Below are positions 13,701 to 25,300 of a stretch of DNA of 64,000 nt, one piece after another. Under the pieces are notes generated by a model. It had not been told where the DNA came from. It searched no databases and saw only the letters and a list, made by a program, of their open reading frames with translations. A program made the position numbers and the translations under genes. Each line of letters opens with the position of its first letter. Positions within the stretch are counted from its first letter, which is position 1. Location of the stretch: positions 33,466,335 to 33,530,334 of the forward strand of contig NC_088788.1 in assembly GCF_949628265.1 (NCBI RefSeq), given 5' to 3'. Source of the stretch: Cloeon dipterum. Taxonomy: Eukaryota; Arthropoda; Insecta; Ephemeroptera; Baetidae.

Positions 13701-14083
13701 AAACAAAGGGCAGTAAAAATACAATTTATAGTTGTAGTTGAAAGAACTGTGCGTCGTGACCAAATTTTCCTCCCCAGTGCAAAAAGCAAAAGGCATTATG
13801 CTTATGCGGTGATCAGTGGTTTGAATCGTTTGTGACCCCAGCTCAGAGAGGCGAGAAATTACTCAATTCAATTGCGGTCATTTTTACAATATTTTGTTGT
13901 AATCGCTTTGTTATTGTCTTTTCTTGAATCATTTCCTTTTGAATTTTATTATTTACGAATAAATGTATATATGTATATATTTATTGCCTTCGTGAGAATA
14001 TACACAAGTAAAATAATGCAGCGCGCTTCATTCATTCTTCGGTTTAATTTAAGAGGTATATAATCCTTATAGCCCATATCAGC
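7800..14083. other. Non-coding region between anion exchanger and ZAD gene
   Basis: About 6.3 kb. The segment next to 7719-8000 is GC-rich and is probably leader or promoter of the minus-strand exchanger. A second GC-rich patch at 8880-8945 could hold a non-coding first exon (minus, ending at 8888 before GTATTC). A short G-rich run (gcgggcgggcgggcgggg) lies near 10757. Otherwise AT-rich with no ORF, tRNA or repeat that I can support. Confidence 0.5.
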
Positions 14084-16000
14084 AGCATTTTGACGCTCAC
14101 ATGCATCAACGTGGCTGAGGGAGCAAAATCAACCCCTTACACTTTACACAAGTGTCCTGTAGGTGTCGTTTCTAGCAGGGCCACAATGACACACATGGCT
14201 CACCTCCCACTATGCTCCCTTGAACCTATTCCAACAAAAATGCTACCTGCTATTGTTATTAGTATAGTTCGGCAGTTGGCTTTGGATCGTCTAAAGGGGA
14301 AGTTGCGCTCAGCCTCAGCACACAGTCGCACTCTTTTTAGCACGTGGCGGTTATCATCATGGCGACGCCTAACCCCGTTGATATGAAAGATGTGTGCCGA
14401 ATCTGCGGTGAACGGTTCCACGAGAGTGACGAATCGTTGGATATATTTGAATCGGGGCCCTCCGATGACCTAACGTACGCGAAGTTGATGGGAATTGCTG
14501 GAATATACAACGAGGTATGTATTCCATATCATGCTCATTTTAGGTTTCATTTTTACGGGCTTAGTTTGTAAAATTGTTAGGTAATAATGGAGATCCAGCA
14601 GTGCACTATTAATCAGTTAAATTTATTTTTAACATCAAATATGATATAATTTATTATTTTCACATATTTTAGGCAGACGAGGGAGATGGACTGCCTCGCC
14701 GAATTGGTTTCGAATGCGCCGAACATCTGGTTAGATGGACTTCTTACCAAACGTCACTCGCCGTACAGCAAACGGAGATGCCGAGGATCCAGAAGATATC
14801 TGAGAAGGATGAGTCAGCTAATTGTAATGAAAATTCTACGAGGAAAAATTAAAGTAACACACCCGTTCTGTACGCCTCGTAGGCCTCATGCAGTAGTTTA
14901 TACTTTACCTTGTATAAAGCAAATAGATAATTCAATCTTTGAAAGAAATAACAGTTAAAATATCCCTTATTGTCATTAATGCTCCTCGGCCTGACCTGCC
15001 CCAACATGGCGCCAGCCAATTAGCTGAGGGAGCAATCGGCCCTTTACACTTACACGCGTGTCATGTAAAAATACCGCAAAAATAGAAGAAAACAATGATT
15101 ACAAATAAATGTCAACAAGATTACCTTTGTCATGCTAAATGAAAAATATTATCACTGCATATTGAGACAAAAAAAAACTTAAAAACAATATTTTCACCAA
15201 AATTCATCGTAATATTATTTTAAAACAAATTCCATCTTTAAAAGAAAACAATATGGGAATATCTCTGATTGACCTTGCCGCTTCTCATTGTCAGCCTGAC
15301 CTGCCTCAACGTCTAGCAGCTGAGGGAGAAACCAAACCCTCACACTTGCACACGTGTCGTGTAGGTGTCGTGTCTAGCAGTGTCACAACATGACACATCG
15401 CCTCCCACGCAACTGCTAACCCTAAACCAATTCTTAAAAATATTCATTTTGTAGAAAAACAAGTTGCTGACAGTGTCATGGATGGAGAAAAGTTTCCACC
15501 TATTACGTGTATGTGGACTCGCAAAGATAGAGGAAACTTAAAATCACCGAATTTCAAACACACACGTGGAAGAAAGTGAATGGCTATGAGGGTACGAAAC
15601 GAAAAAAACAAGATTTAGTCCACGGGTGTATAATTAACATAATTAAATTGATACGATACAGATTTTTTTACGTTGTTTTGGGTGTTTTGAAGTATACGGA
15701 AAAAAATTTGTTACTTCTTGAATCTCATTAGAATAATGATTATTACAGCAGAAAACACGCATGTTGCGAATCACTCAGTGGTTATTTAATCGGCCTGTGC
15801 AACGTTGGTCATGGAAATAACTTGTGAAAATAGAAGAAAAATACAATAATCACAACATAATTGTCTTTTTCATGTTGTTTTAGGGATGTGTGTGTGTGTA
15901 TGTGAAAAATATTAACACTGCATTAAGACAAAAAATCTAAAATAAAAACGTTGTTTCTCCTAAATTTACTGTAATATTAATTAGAAACAAATAAATCTAT
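14084..16000. repeat. Diverged local repeat, several copies
   Basis: A unit containing (CTGACCTGC)CTCAACGT, then AGCTGAGGGAG, then CACTTACACACGTGTC and GTAGGTGTCGTGTCTAGCAG occurs around 14090-14200, 14985-15070 and 15295-15410. A downstream AT-rich half (aatagaagaaaa...gtgaaaaatattatcactgca...gagacaaaaaa) occurs after the second copy (15085-15240) and again at 15830-15995. Copies share order but differ by substitutions and indels. No ORF lies within them and no termini are clear, so I cannot assign a transposon class. The ZAD gene is embedded in this block. Confidence 0.6.
14359..14852 (+). CDS. ZAD-domain (zinc-finger-associated domain) protein, 111 aa
   Basis: Two exons, 14359-14514 and 14673-14852, joined in phase 0 (AACGAG|GTATGT ... 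TTTTAG|GCA). The first 80 residues form a ZAD-like fold signature: VCRICGERF near residue 13, an acidic stretch, YAKLMGIAGI, then DGLPRRIGFECAEHL. ZADs are arthropod-expanded protein-interaction domains usually at the N-terminus of C2H2 zinc-finger transcription factors. Here no zinc fingers follow and the ORF stops after a short polar tail. The second zinc-binding pair is C-x-x-H (ECAEH) instead of the usual C-x-x-C. Start choice: ATG at 14359 (ATCATCATGG). Repeats surround the gene and the promoter region at about 14085-14230 is one of the repeat copies. It may be a functional ZAD-only protein or a decayed fragment of a longer gene. Confidence 0.7.
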
Positions 16001-16451
16001 TTTCAAAAAAGTACTAATTGGTCCTCTTTAAAACATTGTTGCCTTCAGTGGTGATCTAAAAGTAAAAACTGATATGGTTGCAAACTAAATAATCTAAATA
16101 ATATATTTTTTGCGCGAGTGCGGCCATAAAAATAATAACATAAAAGTTCAGGCATGCGATCAGTCACTATGATCATCAGTGCATTTTTGGCACAAGGGTA
16201 GCCAACAGGTTGCCGCCTAGTGATTCTTTTGTTGATATTACAATAATTATAATTTGGACAATCCGCGTCAAATCGGCTTCCCGGGGTTCGAGAACAAAAT
16301 ACCTATGATAATGAAGAAGTGAAGATAAATATTGCCACGCCCACTGGAACATGTGCTCCTGCAGCTGCTTCCAGGTTGCCTCTTTACAGTCTTTACCTTT
16401 TACCTCTGCGTAAATAATCCAATTAATTGGACATATAGTTTGCTATAAGTT

Positions 16452-18239
16452 ATGGTAAAATATTTTTTTAACTTGGCCTATATTGGGACTAACTTGAGGT
16501 TTGTTTTTGGTTTCTTCACCATCAAATTTTAATTCGTGTTTTTATTTGTTTCTATCTATATCTTTGCAGAGGAGTCTCTAAAAATGTGCAAGAAATAAGT
16601 CACTGCTTCGATTCTAATTCTGTGGCCGGTCTTCTTGAACTTGCACTGGCCAGATTGTTTCCTTCCCAACCAGTTGTTTATATTTCTAGCAGGTAATATT
16701 TCTGTGTCTCTTTAGAAGATCCAATTAAGCAAAAAAAAAAAAAAGTTGAGTGGACAGGCTGAGAACTTATATACTCTGATTTTTCATTTATTAAAATACA
16801 GTTTCTCAGGAATGAAAAGCAATGGGACATATTTGAGCATTTTGGGGGTCTTTTGGCTGTTTCATGACTTAATGTCATAAATGACAAAAGGTGCGGTTTA
16901 TTAAGTGACTCGAAATAGCTCAACCTATTTAAGGCGCCACTAAACTTGCTGGTTTACGCACCTTTCCAGCGGCTTGAGGGACAAATTTTTGGTGGTGGAA
17001 GGAAAAAAATTTGCCAGAAAGGACCCAAAGCTCCTCGGCGGCCACTCGGGCCCCAGGCCCCATGTTATCCGCTCTGCAGAGTGAGCTAATTGCCCACATG
17101 TGTGCCGAGCAGTAGTTTACTAAAAATGGAATAAATCAAGTAAAAAAATCTGGATTGCAATTTCAATTTTTATAATTTTCAGGACTGACGCTGGGGTCCA
17201 TGCCATTAACTCAAGTGCTCACTTTAGAGTGAAAGAACCATCTGAAACTCAAAGACAGTCTTGCTATAGTATTGCAAATGAAGTGAATAGATATTTCCTT
17301 AAAAACCAATGCGATATTCGGTGAGGAAATACAAACCAAACTCAACACGTTAGCAAAAATGAAGCTAAAAAATATTATCACAGTGTGAGTAATGTCCGCA
17401 TCGTGCCTGAGGAATTCCATGCGAGACACAGTGCCCAGTCACGGACCTACCTTTATCGTTTCGCTGTGATCAAACCAGAGGCGCAATGCTTGGATCCAAA
17501 GATATATGGCAAGCACTTCCACCCAACACCTATTGTTGAAAATAATCGATGCTACTTTGTCTTGTGAGTACTGCATTGATCTGATTTCAACCGCATATAT
17601 AGCAACTTTACTGTACAATTTTCATTTGCAGCAATTCCATATTTGACTATGAAAAAGTGCAAAAAGCAGCTGAGATCCTAATTGGAGACCACGACTTTGC
17701 TACTTTTATGTCCAAACCCACATCTCAGGATAATATAGATAAAAATACAGTAAGATCTGTTTATAAATTGGAAGTTCGGCCTGGAACACCATTCATTAGT
17801 TCATTTTTCGACCCTGTTGTGGAAAACTGGAATTACTGGGAGTTGTTTTGCCACGGTAAATCGTTCCTGTACAAGCAAGTAAGTTTTTAGGCTGCTCTTG
17901 AGAGCTTTAACTCTTTATGAATGATTTAGGTTCGACGGTTTCTATCCACTCTCATCACGGTTGGCCAGGGAAGAATATCTATTGAAGATGTGCAACGCAT
18001 GATTGACGAGCCTGGCAAAGACAGCTGGAGCTCTAAAATATTCCTTGTCCCTCCTCACGGCTTGTATCTCCTCAACGTTGAGTATAATCCTGAGGACTTC
18101 ATTTTTAAACAAGAGAATGGAGGTAATTTAGTGACAAAATTTCAAAATAGTTCATAATAATAATTTTTTCCTCAAAGATATTACTGCAAGAGAGGAGGAA
18201 AAAGTTGAGAGTGACGGAAACAAAGGTGACTTGCAGTGA
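16452..18239 (+). CDS. Pusl1: PUSL1-like tRNA pseudouridine synthase, alternative stand-alone form
   Basis: Uses the same six first exons as the fused model, but takes the upstream acceptor CTCAAAG at 18176-18177, so the last exon is 18178-18239. The reading frame then ends at TGA 18237-18239 after a short acidic tail (DITAREEEKVESDGNKG), giving 990 nt and 329 aa, similar in length to human PUSL1 (about 300 aa). This acceptor has the better pyrimidine tract (AATTTTTTCCTC). The catalytic aspartate sits in RTDAGVHA. If this is the main splice form, the phosphatase domain downstream would be left without an obvious start codon. Confidence 0.6.
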
Positions 18240-18829
18240 TGGAAGGGTTTTTGTTGAAAAATGCAACCAAGACGGAACTCGAGAAGCCACGCAACAAGAA
18301 TCATCTGCACCTGGTTTTGTCGTTGACACAAAGCCAGACCTTCAGGTATTTTTTCAGCATGCACTGAAATATCTAGCTCAACTGATTTTATTGCCAGGTT
18401 GGCTTTGTACTTCCCCAGCTTTTGGTTGGATCGCAAGATGTAGTGTCGGATAAAAATATGTTAGAAGCTCTGAGAGTGACTCATGTCCTTACGGTTGGTG
18501 TTCCTGGCATCGTACTGCCAAAGGACGACATCAAGCACTGTTTTGTGGACTTGCTGGACCTTCCTGAAGCGCGCATTGAAGACAAAATTTTAAGCGCTAA
18601 TGCATTTATCGAGAGTGCAGTGAATGCGAAAAATGGAGTAGTTTTTGTGCATTGCAACGCTGGGGTTTCTCGTGCTCCAACTGTAGTCATGGGATACTTG
18701 ATTGCCAACAGAAGAATGACTCCAAGTGATGCTCTGCAGCTAGTGAGAAGCTGCAGAACTTGTGCGAAACCAAATGAAGGCTTTCTTTCACAGCTAAGTG
18801 CATTGTACAATAAAATCTCTAGTGAATAA
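16452..18829 (+). CDS. PUSL1-like tRNA pseudouridine synthase fused in frame to DUSP19-like phosphatase
   Basis: Exons: 16452-16498, 16570-16692, 17183-17320, 17384-17563, 17632-17878, 17930-18122, 18191-18345, 18398-18829. They total 1515 nt (504 aa plus stop), with matching phases throughout. Residues 1-309 are a TruA-family pseudouridine synthase of the PUSL1 type: KYFFNLAYIGTNLRG, catalytic SRTDAGVHAINSSAHF, FHARHSAQSRTYLYR, GDHDFATF, SFLYKQVRRF and PPHGLYL. Residues about 310-504 match DUSP19: a basic KLRVTETKVTCSDGR segment, PDLQVGFVLPQLLVGSQD, general-acid region LLDLPEA, the P-loop HCNAGVSRAP (HCX5R catalytic Cys) and NEGFLSQL. The phosphatase frame has no ATG upstream of its domain. 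Acceptor GCAAG at 18189-18190 is the only visible splice that keeps both domains in frame. Start: ATG at 16452. Predicted roles are tRNA modification and tyrosine/threonine dephosphorylation. Each domain identity is very sure; the fusion is inference. Confidence 0.75.
18191..18829 (+). CDS. Dusp19: DUSP19-like dual-specificity phosphatase segment
   Basis: Two exons, 18191-18345 and 18398-18829, phase 0 at their junction (CTTCAG|GTATTT ... TTGCCAG|GTT). The fold is a compact atypical DUSP with P-loop HCNAGVSRAP, a general acid in DLLDLPEA and an N-terminal segment recognisable in vertebrate DUSP19 (KLRVTETKVT; PDLQVG...LLVGSQD). Atypical DUSPs of this type act on MAP-kinase pathways, JNK in vertebrates. 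In this frame the first ATG is inside the domain (codon at about 18458), and going upstream a stop is met in the intron at about 18148 with no ATG between. It is therefore listed as a segment of the fused gene. AATAAA at 18825-18830 overlaps the stop codon; another lies near 19086. Confidence 0.85.
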
Positions 18830-19359
18830 ATCTCTACTTTTGATAGATTGAAATTACAAGAATTTGTTTTTCCCCAGTTTCAAATACTTTGAAAAGAATT
18901 ACGAAACATCTGAGTCATATTTGAAAATAATGGAATTAAGTTGCTGAGGAGATCTGTTATTTTTTTCTACAAAAAAAATGCTCGGCAAAGGCTAAGTTAA
19001 GCTCACAATCAGTTCAGGTCAAGTGACGAGACGAATCGTGGCAGAAAAACTGCGCTTAGTCGACTCATTGCCCGCCAATCAGAGAAATAAAATATCGACA
19101 GAACAAAATAAACAATGTCTCAAAATTGTAACTTGACTTCTACACCAAAACTATTGTGTATAAAGTCTCAAAATTGTATTACTATTTTTTCTTGCAGAAA
19201 GTTCATAATTTAATAAATAAATTTTTAAATAATAAAAACCTTTAGATATAATTTGATCATGCATTTATTTCCATTCATAGATTAAAAATACTTTTAACCT
19301 CATCGCTCATAGAAAAATATTTCCCAAAAGCTGCATGGAAACCAACCTTTATATAGTCA
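18830..19359. other. Convergent 3' region between phosphatase and Gcn2
   Basis: About 530 bp between two stop codons facing each other. It contains polyadenylation-type AATAAA for the plus-strand gene (near 19086) and TTTATT (AATAAA on minus) near 19263 for Gcn2. AT-rich with no coding potential. Confidence 0.6.
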
Positions 19360-22300
19360 TTAAAAAAGAGTCCTGTATACGTTGTCAGCAAGACTAAAAA
19401 GGACAATTCCGAAATGTTTCTTTTCAAACCTGAGCTCGTAAAGTTTGTCACACACTTCTGCCATGTATTTGCGATGTTTTCCAAACCTACAGAGGACGAT
19501 TTTAGATTTTATGTCAAATTGTCATATTTAAAATTACTTCTCCACGACAGATGATATACTGGAGTTGAACTGATCCTCTCCACCATTGAGATCCAGATTT
19601 GCAGCCAGAGACTTGACAATGTTTCCCTCAACACTGATTGCGACAACCTCAAGAACACATTTCTGACTCAACAGCTTCATTAAGTTTGCCAAGTGTCCAG
19701 CCATCTAAAGCTCAATTAATATAAAGAAGTCAATGAAATAGCAATTGTGATAATACCAGATTTTCAAAACGACGCCGGGTGTTGTATGCCATTTTCTCCG
19801 TGGTGACGAAATGAAAATTGAAACCAGCATTGACGCCAGAGTTGGCAGACGCGTTGGTCGGGTTTGGTTCAGACACCTCATCACTTGTGGAAAATTTGCG
19901 AGTGATCCAAGAGGGTACATTCACGAGGTCAACTTTCTTCTCTTGAAACCTACAGAGTACTAATCGGTAGGAACAAAAAGTATCGCAGTTTTAAATAAAT
20001 TTTACCTATCCTTTTCCCAAGTTCTAATTCGCACAGAATGTGGTTCAGAGTCTTTGAGCATGATTAAATGAGAAGCACCCAGTTCCTTTACCAATGCTTC
20101 TGCGTCATCGACATCCTTTAAAGGCAAAGTTAAATAATATAGGCCTATAAATAAGAGAGATGCACGATACCTGAACATGTTGGACGAAATGGGCTTTAAC
20201 ACCAGCAGACCATAGTTCTCTGGCAAGTTTTGGCGCCTCTTTCAGTAAAACTTTGCTGTCAAGCGAGCTAATTACCGTGTTAGCATGGCTCAAAATGGAA
20301 GGATCAGAGCGTTCTTGCTGCACAATAGACGCCAATCTTTCTAGCGAAACTGATATTCCACACGCTCCCATGGCAACCATTCGCTTTGAATGAGCATTCT
20401 CCAAGACTTCTCTGATATATAAACATAAGTTTTGGCTTTGGTGAAAAAATGAATGTCAAAAGTGCATAATTTCTAACCATTTTTAATCTTTTAGAAACCA
20501 GCATTTAAAAGCTTAATAAACAGAAATACTGCAAATTAAAAAAAAATATGAGGCTGCAATTTGAACTATCTATGCATTTCCCTCCAACCAATAAATAAAA
20601 AGTAATGAGAGTGACCTATTCAGGAAAAGAGCTTAAGATAAAAAAAGAAAAAGCAAAAATAAATAATTTACGAACCACTTGCAGTGTATAAAAGGCTAAT
20701 GATGTGTAGCTGGCCAGTAGCACCACAAAATCCACAAGTTTTATATCAGCGTAAACAAATAAAAAAAATCAAACATTTAACAATCACCTGTAACTTGCAA
20801 GGAGATGAGAATAATTTCCTCCGACCGCAATGACGTCTTTCTGCCTTCCGTGATGTTTAGAAGGATTTAGGCACGTGAGTTGGCAGACAAAGCCACTGAA
20901 GCGCGTTGGATCGAGAACCAGACCAGGAGACACTACCATTGGACACTGAAACACAATAGAAAGAATAATTATTAAGTTCCATTTTGTTAGTCAAATTTTC
21001 TTATACCTTTACACCAAGAAGCTCTGCAGTGTTGATTACAGACTCTAAATATTTGAGTCCCTCCTTAGCTAAATTAGCCGTTACACCTCTTCCTTTCGCG
21101 AGAGCCTTTAAATTATGCATCTGACTCAATGGAGCCTCCATCTTCAGCATAGAAGTTAAATTTTCCAAGGAGTGATGAGATAGTGTTTCCAGTAAATTTT
21201 TGGGTTTGTTCGAGTCCTAGTTAAAGTAAATGGTAAAGATTAATTTTATTTATCAACAGATTCACATTTAAAGTTAATCTGATTATTTAAAAGGAGAAAA
21301 AACTCAAAGCATGAATGGCAGTGTGATCGAATTTAAAATTCTCAATTTCTGTTTATATAATGATTTTTAATATAATGTTTTATTCTTAAATATTGCATTG
21401 CATGAGAAACAGAGCGAAGAGGAATGCTGCATTTGCGCACGTTGCTGTTGAAAACCAAGAGCGTTACTCTTTATGAAATTCGTAACCTTAAATTACTTTT
21501 AATCTTAATTAAATGATTATATATACCAAGATTAAAATTTTAAATCCTACAATACCTTGAAATCCTGAATCAAATTGATATACTCTTCATGTTTCTCTTC
21601 ATCGATTCCACTATTCAGCAAAATAGCCTTGATCAATGATGTGTGGTTCAGTCTTAATACAGCACCTTGGATAGCATCGTTGAATTCACACACAATTTCA
21701 GATAGCACGGAGAGCAACTCTGCCTCACCCACTTGCAGTCCTTCAAAAATCAACAAATATTGATTATAATCCTAAATAAAACCATTTCAAAACACGATGC
21801 TTACCTAGATTAGGTGAAACAATATCAAATGCACATTCATACAGCTCCCTTGGATGGACTCCAAACACTCTTCTCTCTCGGTACACCTTCTCAATGGAGA
21901 ACCTTTTTAAGGAAGTCGTAATGTTGCTCCAAGCGATGAACCGAGCAAATGGGACCCTAAGATCATGAGGCAGGGTCACCACAGAGCCAGAGTGGGTCAT
22001 CAGCGTGACAGTCGTATTAGTTTCTTTCACTTTCACTGATGCACTGCTTTTTGGTATCAGCAATGGAGAAGCAAGTCGGATAGCTCCATGTTTGAGAAAT
22101 ATTTTCTCAATTGCTACACGAACTGCACTCATGGCTCTGGGCACTAGCAGGCTTTTGCTCATACCTATGTCAAACGTCAAGTCTTCAGCTTGTGGCACTT
22201 CCTAAATTGAATTATTCACTGATTAATCTCAGAATATTTGATTTTCCTCCATGAATATGGTAAAAAATTTGATATATATATATATTAAATCACCTGACTG

Positions 22301-25300
22301 ATGAATGAGCTGACCAAGTGCTTGTAAATTTTGCTCTGGGTATTTTCAAAAGCATTTGTAAGGATCTCCTGCAAAGCAACATCTTCGTGTTGCAGAGGAA
22401 GCAGGCATTCCGCTTTCAGCAGCTCTTGCGCTGTAGGACGTTTATCAGGATCGTGCAAAAGAAGCCACTTCAGTACGTGAGTTTGTTGAGGATGCTCCTC
22501 TTGCGTGAAGTCAGAGGGTAAAATAATGTCAGCGCTGCGCAGGGCGAGAAGAACCTTCACCCTTTCCATTGTTGTTTCAAGGGGAGCGTGACACATTTCG
22601 AAAAATATTATGCCTAAACTGTAGATGTCCACTTTCTGAAATAATTTTAAAGGAATGTTTCAATTTTATGAACTAGAGCTATCATTTAAGATAGTGCTAC
22701 TTTACTCTCAATTCGGAAATATGAAAATAGTAAAAAATTAAGGAAAATATGGTAAATTACCTGATTGTAGGAGGCAGCTTGTCCAGCATTGACATTCAGC
22801 TCAGGTGCTGCATAGAGGGCAGTTCCTACATGTCCTGTCAGCGCACCACCATCTTCGCGGAAGTCTTTTGAGCTTATCTTGTCTGAGCTAACAAGAGAAA
22901 GATGTTCTTTGTTTATTGGTGCCGACGATTTTGCAGTAGCAAGGCCAAAATCTCCAATTTTCACGTGGTCCTGAATGTCTAAGAAAACATTCACAGGTTT
23001 CAAGTCCCGGTGAATCATTCCTTGTTGGTGAATGTGGGCCAGGCCTTCAACCATTTCTCTAAATAATCGCCAAACACGAGGCTCATCTGAGCAAAGTTCT
23101 CCGCTGTCTATTGCAATCCTGAAATTTCCGAGATTATATATTTTTAAGTAGAATTTAATTATGATTGGAATACCTCAGAGTGCTTTTCTCGCAAAATTCC
23201 ATTTGAATATACAAGAACTGGATTTCTTTTGGTTCATTGTCGCTTTTTTTCCCGCTTACGACATGATCTACGTCATCCTCGGACTCCTCAGCCTGTTCAT
23301 CTCCTTCAAATACAATACTGCTGGATTGCTCTGGAGGGCTTTTGGTTAAATGGTTAAAAATGAAATAAAATTTGACTAAAACTTACAAAATAGCTGCCCA
23401 TGGGCCAGCGTCCTCTTCATCTTCGGAGCTTGATGACTCGGAATCATAGTTTTTGAACGCTGGACGAGCTTCATAAGAAACACTCCATTCAACGTGAGAG
23501 TTGCCCAGGATAGATTTTTCTATATTTTCTGTTAATTAAATTGAATTAGTTTCAAACAGTTTTTAGAATCCAAATTTTCTATACCTGAACTAGTAATACC
23601 AGTATCAATGGTGTCACTTGTTACAGATCTTTCAGGCTCATCTGCGTGAGTCAAATTGGCACTCTCTATCCACGAATTGTAATATCTAACAACGTTTTCA
23701 TGGTTCAGCCGTGAAAGCAGTTTGCACTCTCTTGTGATCCGCTTGATCAAAGTTTTATTTCTTGGGTTCAGCTTGATTCTTTTCAGTGCATAAACTCTTG
23801 CGTCGAGTTTGTTGCGAACTTTAAGGACGTCGCCAAACGCACCTTTGCCCAGCCACTTCAAGACTTCAAATTCTGAGTAGACACGAGAGGAGCCTTTGCT
23901 CACGTCAGGAAGGTCAATCTTTGTGTCATTTGCAGCCTCATCAGAGAGCTCATCCTAAATTTTAAAATGTAAAAACTCTGCACTAAAATTAAAAAATGAT
24001 CCTCACGTCGCTTTCACTGATCTTTGTTTGCTTCTTTGGGCTCAGCTGCCTATCAATGCTTGAATTTACGAACGGATGACTCAGAAGTTTGTCGGTGCTC
24101 CACCTATCTTGTTCATTGCGATCTAGACATCTGAAAAATATATGAAAAAACACAGTTTTTTCATATTACAGATATTTTGGATTTGTACCTTAATAGGAAG
24201 TCACGGAACTCTTTGGGGACGGAAGATGGTGGAGATGGTAGTAAAGTATTTACAGGAGATCCTTGGAAAAGTGAGAGCAACAAGCAACCATATCGGAAGA
24301 CGTCAGCCTTTTTGGCCCCTCTTCCCATTGGAAGAGGAAGCCCACAGTCCACTCTCTCCTTGCCCTGCACTAGCTCACCAAGTTTGCTGTCCAAGCTGTA
24401 GTTTGTAATCACGATACCACCTTCGAAATTTCAAATTCAAATTTCTTCAAATGTCTGTCAAACTAAGTCAGATGGTTACCATTCTGCAAAAGGTACACGC
24501 TAGAGTGGCGCAGGTCTCTGTGCACGATGTTATTTCTATGTAGGAATGATAAGGACTCAAGAGTGTGTTTTGCAATGTGGTGCAGCAAATCCAGCCCAAC
24601 TGATATTGACTCTTGAAGGAAAAATGCTAAATTGATGCCATCAGCAAAGTCCTGAAAATGATTCCATGATAGAGCTCCACTAAAAACTTGTTTACTATCT
24701 AATAAGATTAGTAAATAAAATTGACACTTATTTTGTTAAGTAAATTTACGGCTCAATTTAAGTTATTACTTGTGTACTTGAAAAACAAAAACTAGCTGAT
24801 CGAGAAAACAACGCAAATTATAAATAAGTAGAGGTCTAAGTAGAGGTTAAAGCCACGCTGCGCCGCGCCAGCTGGCAAATTTTGGGTCACATGGGCAGCC
24901 GCCAGCCGCTGGTAAAAAAGATTCAATAATTATAAAGCATAAAGTACAAGAGAAAAATGTCTTGCGGCCCTTTGAGCCGCTACGCACGTTCAAACTTCAC
25001 GTTTAAAATATTGTTAGCCGCGCCAGCCGCCTACGCCAGGCAAAAAATTCAGCTAAGCTGGTCCCGCCAGCTGCCGCCTTAAATCTCGCTGCCCAGACCT
25101 CTATAAATAAGTAGTAATTTATATTTACCTGAAGAGTTGATATCAATATATGATCGCTCCTTTGTTCACTAGTGAAACCACGGTATCTTATGATGCCTGG
25201 GTGGCTCAGTTTTTGCAGCATATGTGATTCCTGATCCATTGCAGAAACCTGTATTGGAAAATAGGTTGACAACAGCTGGATTTTAAAACATTCATCCCAA

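Noticed and set aside
16270..16300. tRNA-like GGTTCGA motif
   Set aside because: No acceptor stem, D-arm or anticodon arm can be built around it. No tRNA, rRNA, CRISPR array or riboswitch was supported anywhere in the window.
18458..18829. Stand-alone phosphatase starting at the internal Met near 18458
   Set aside because: It would delete the conserved N-terminal strand of the DUSP fold (VGFVLPQLLVGSQD) that is clearly encoded just upstream, so initiation there is unlikely to be the main product.
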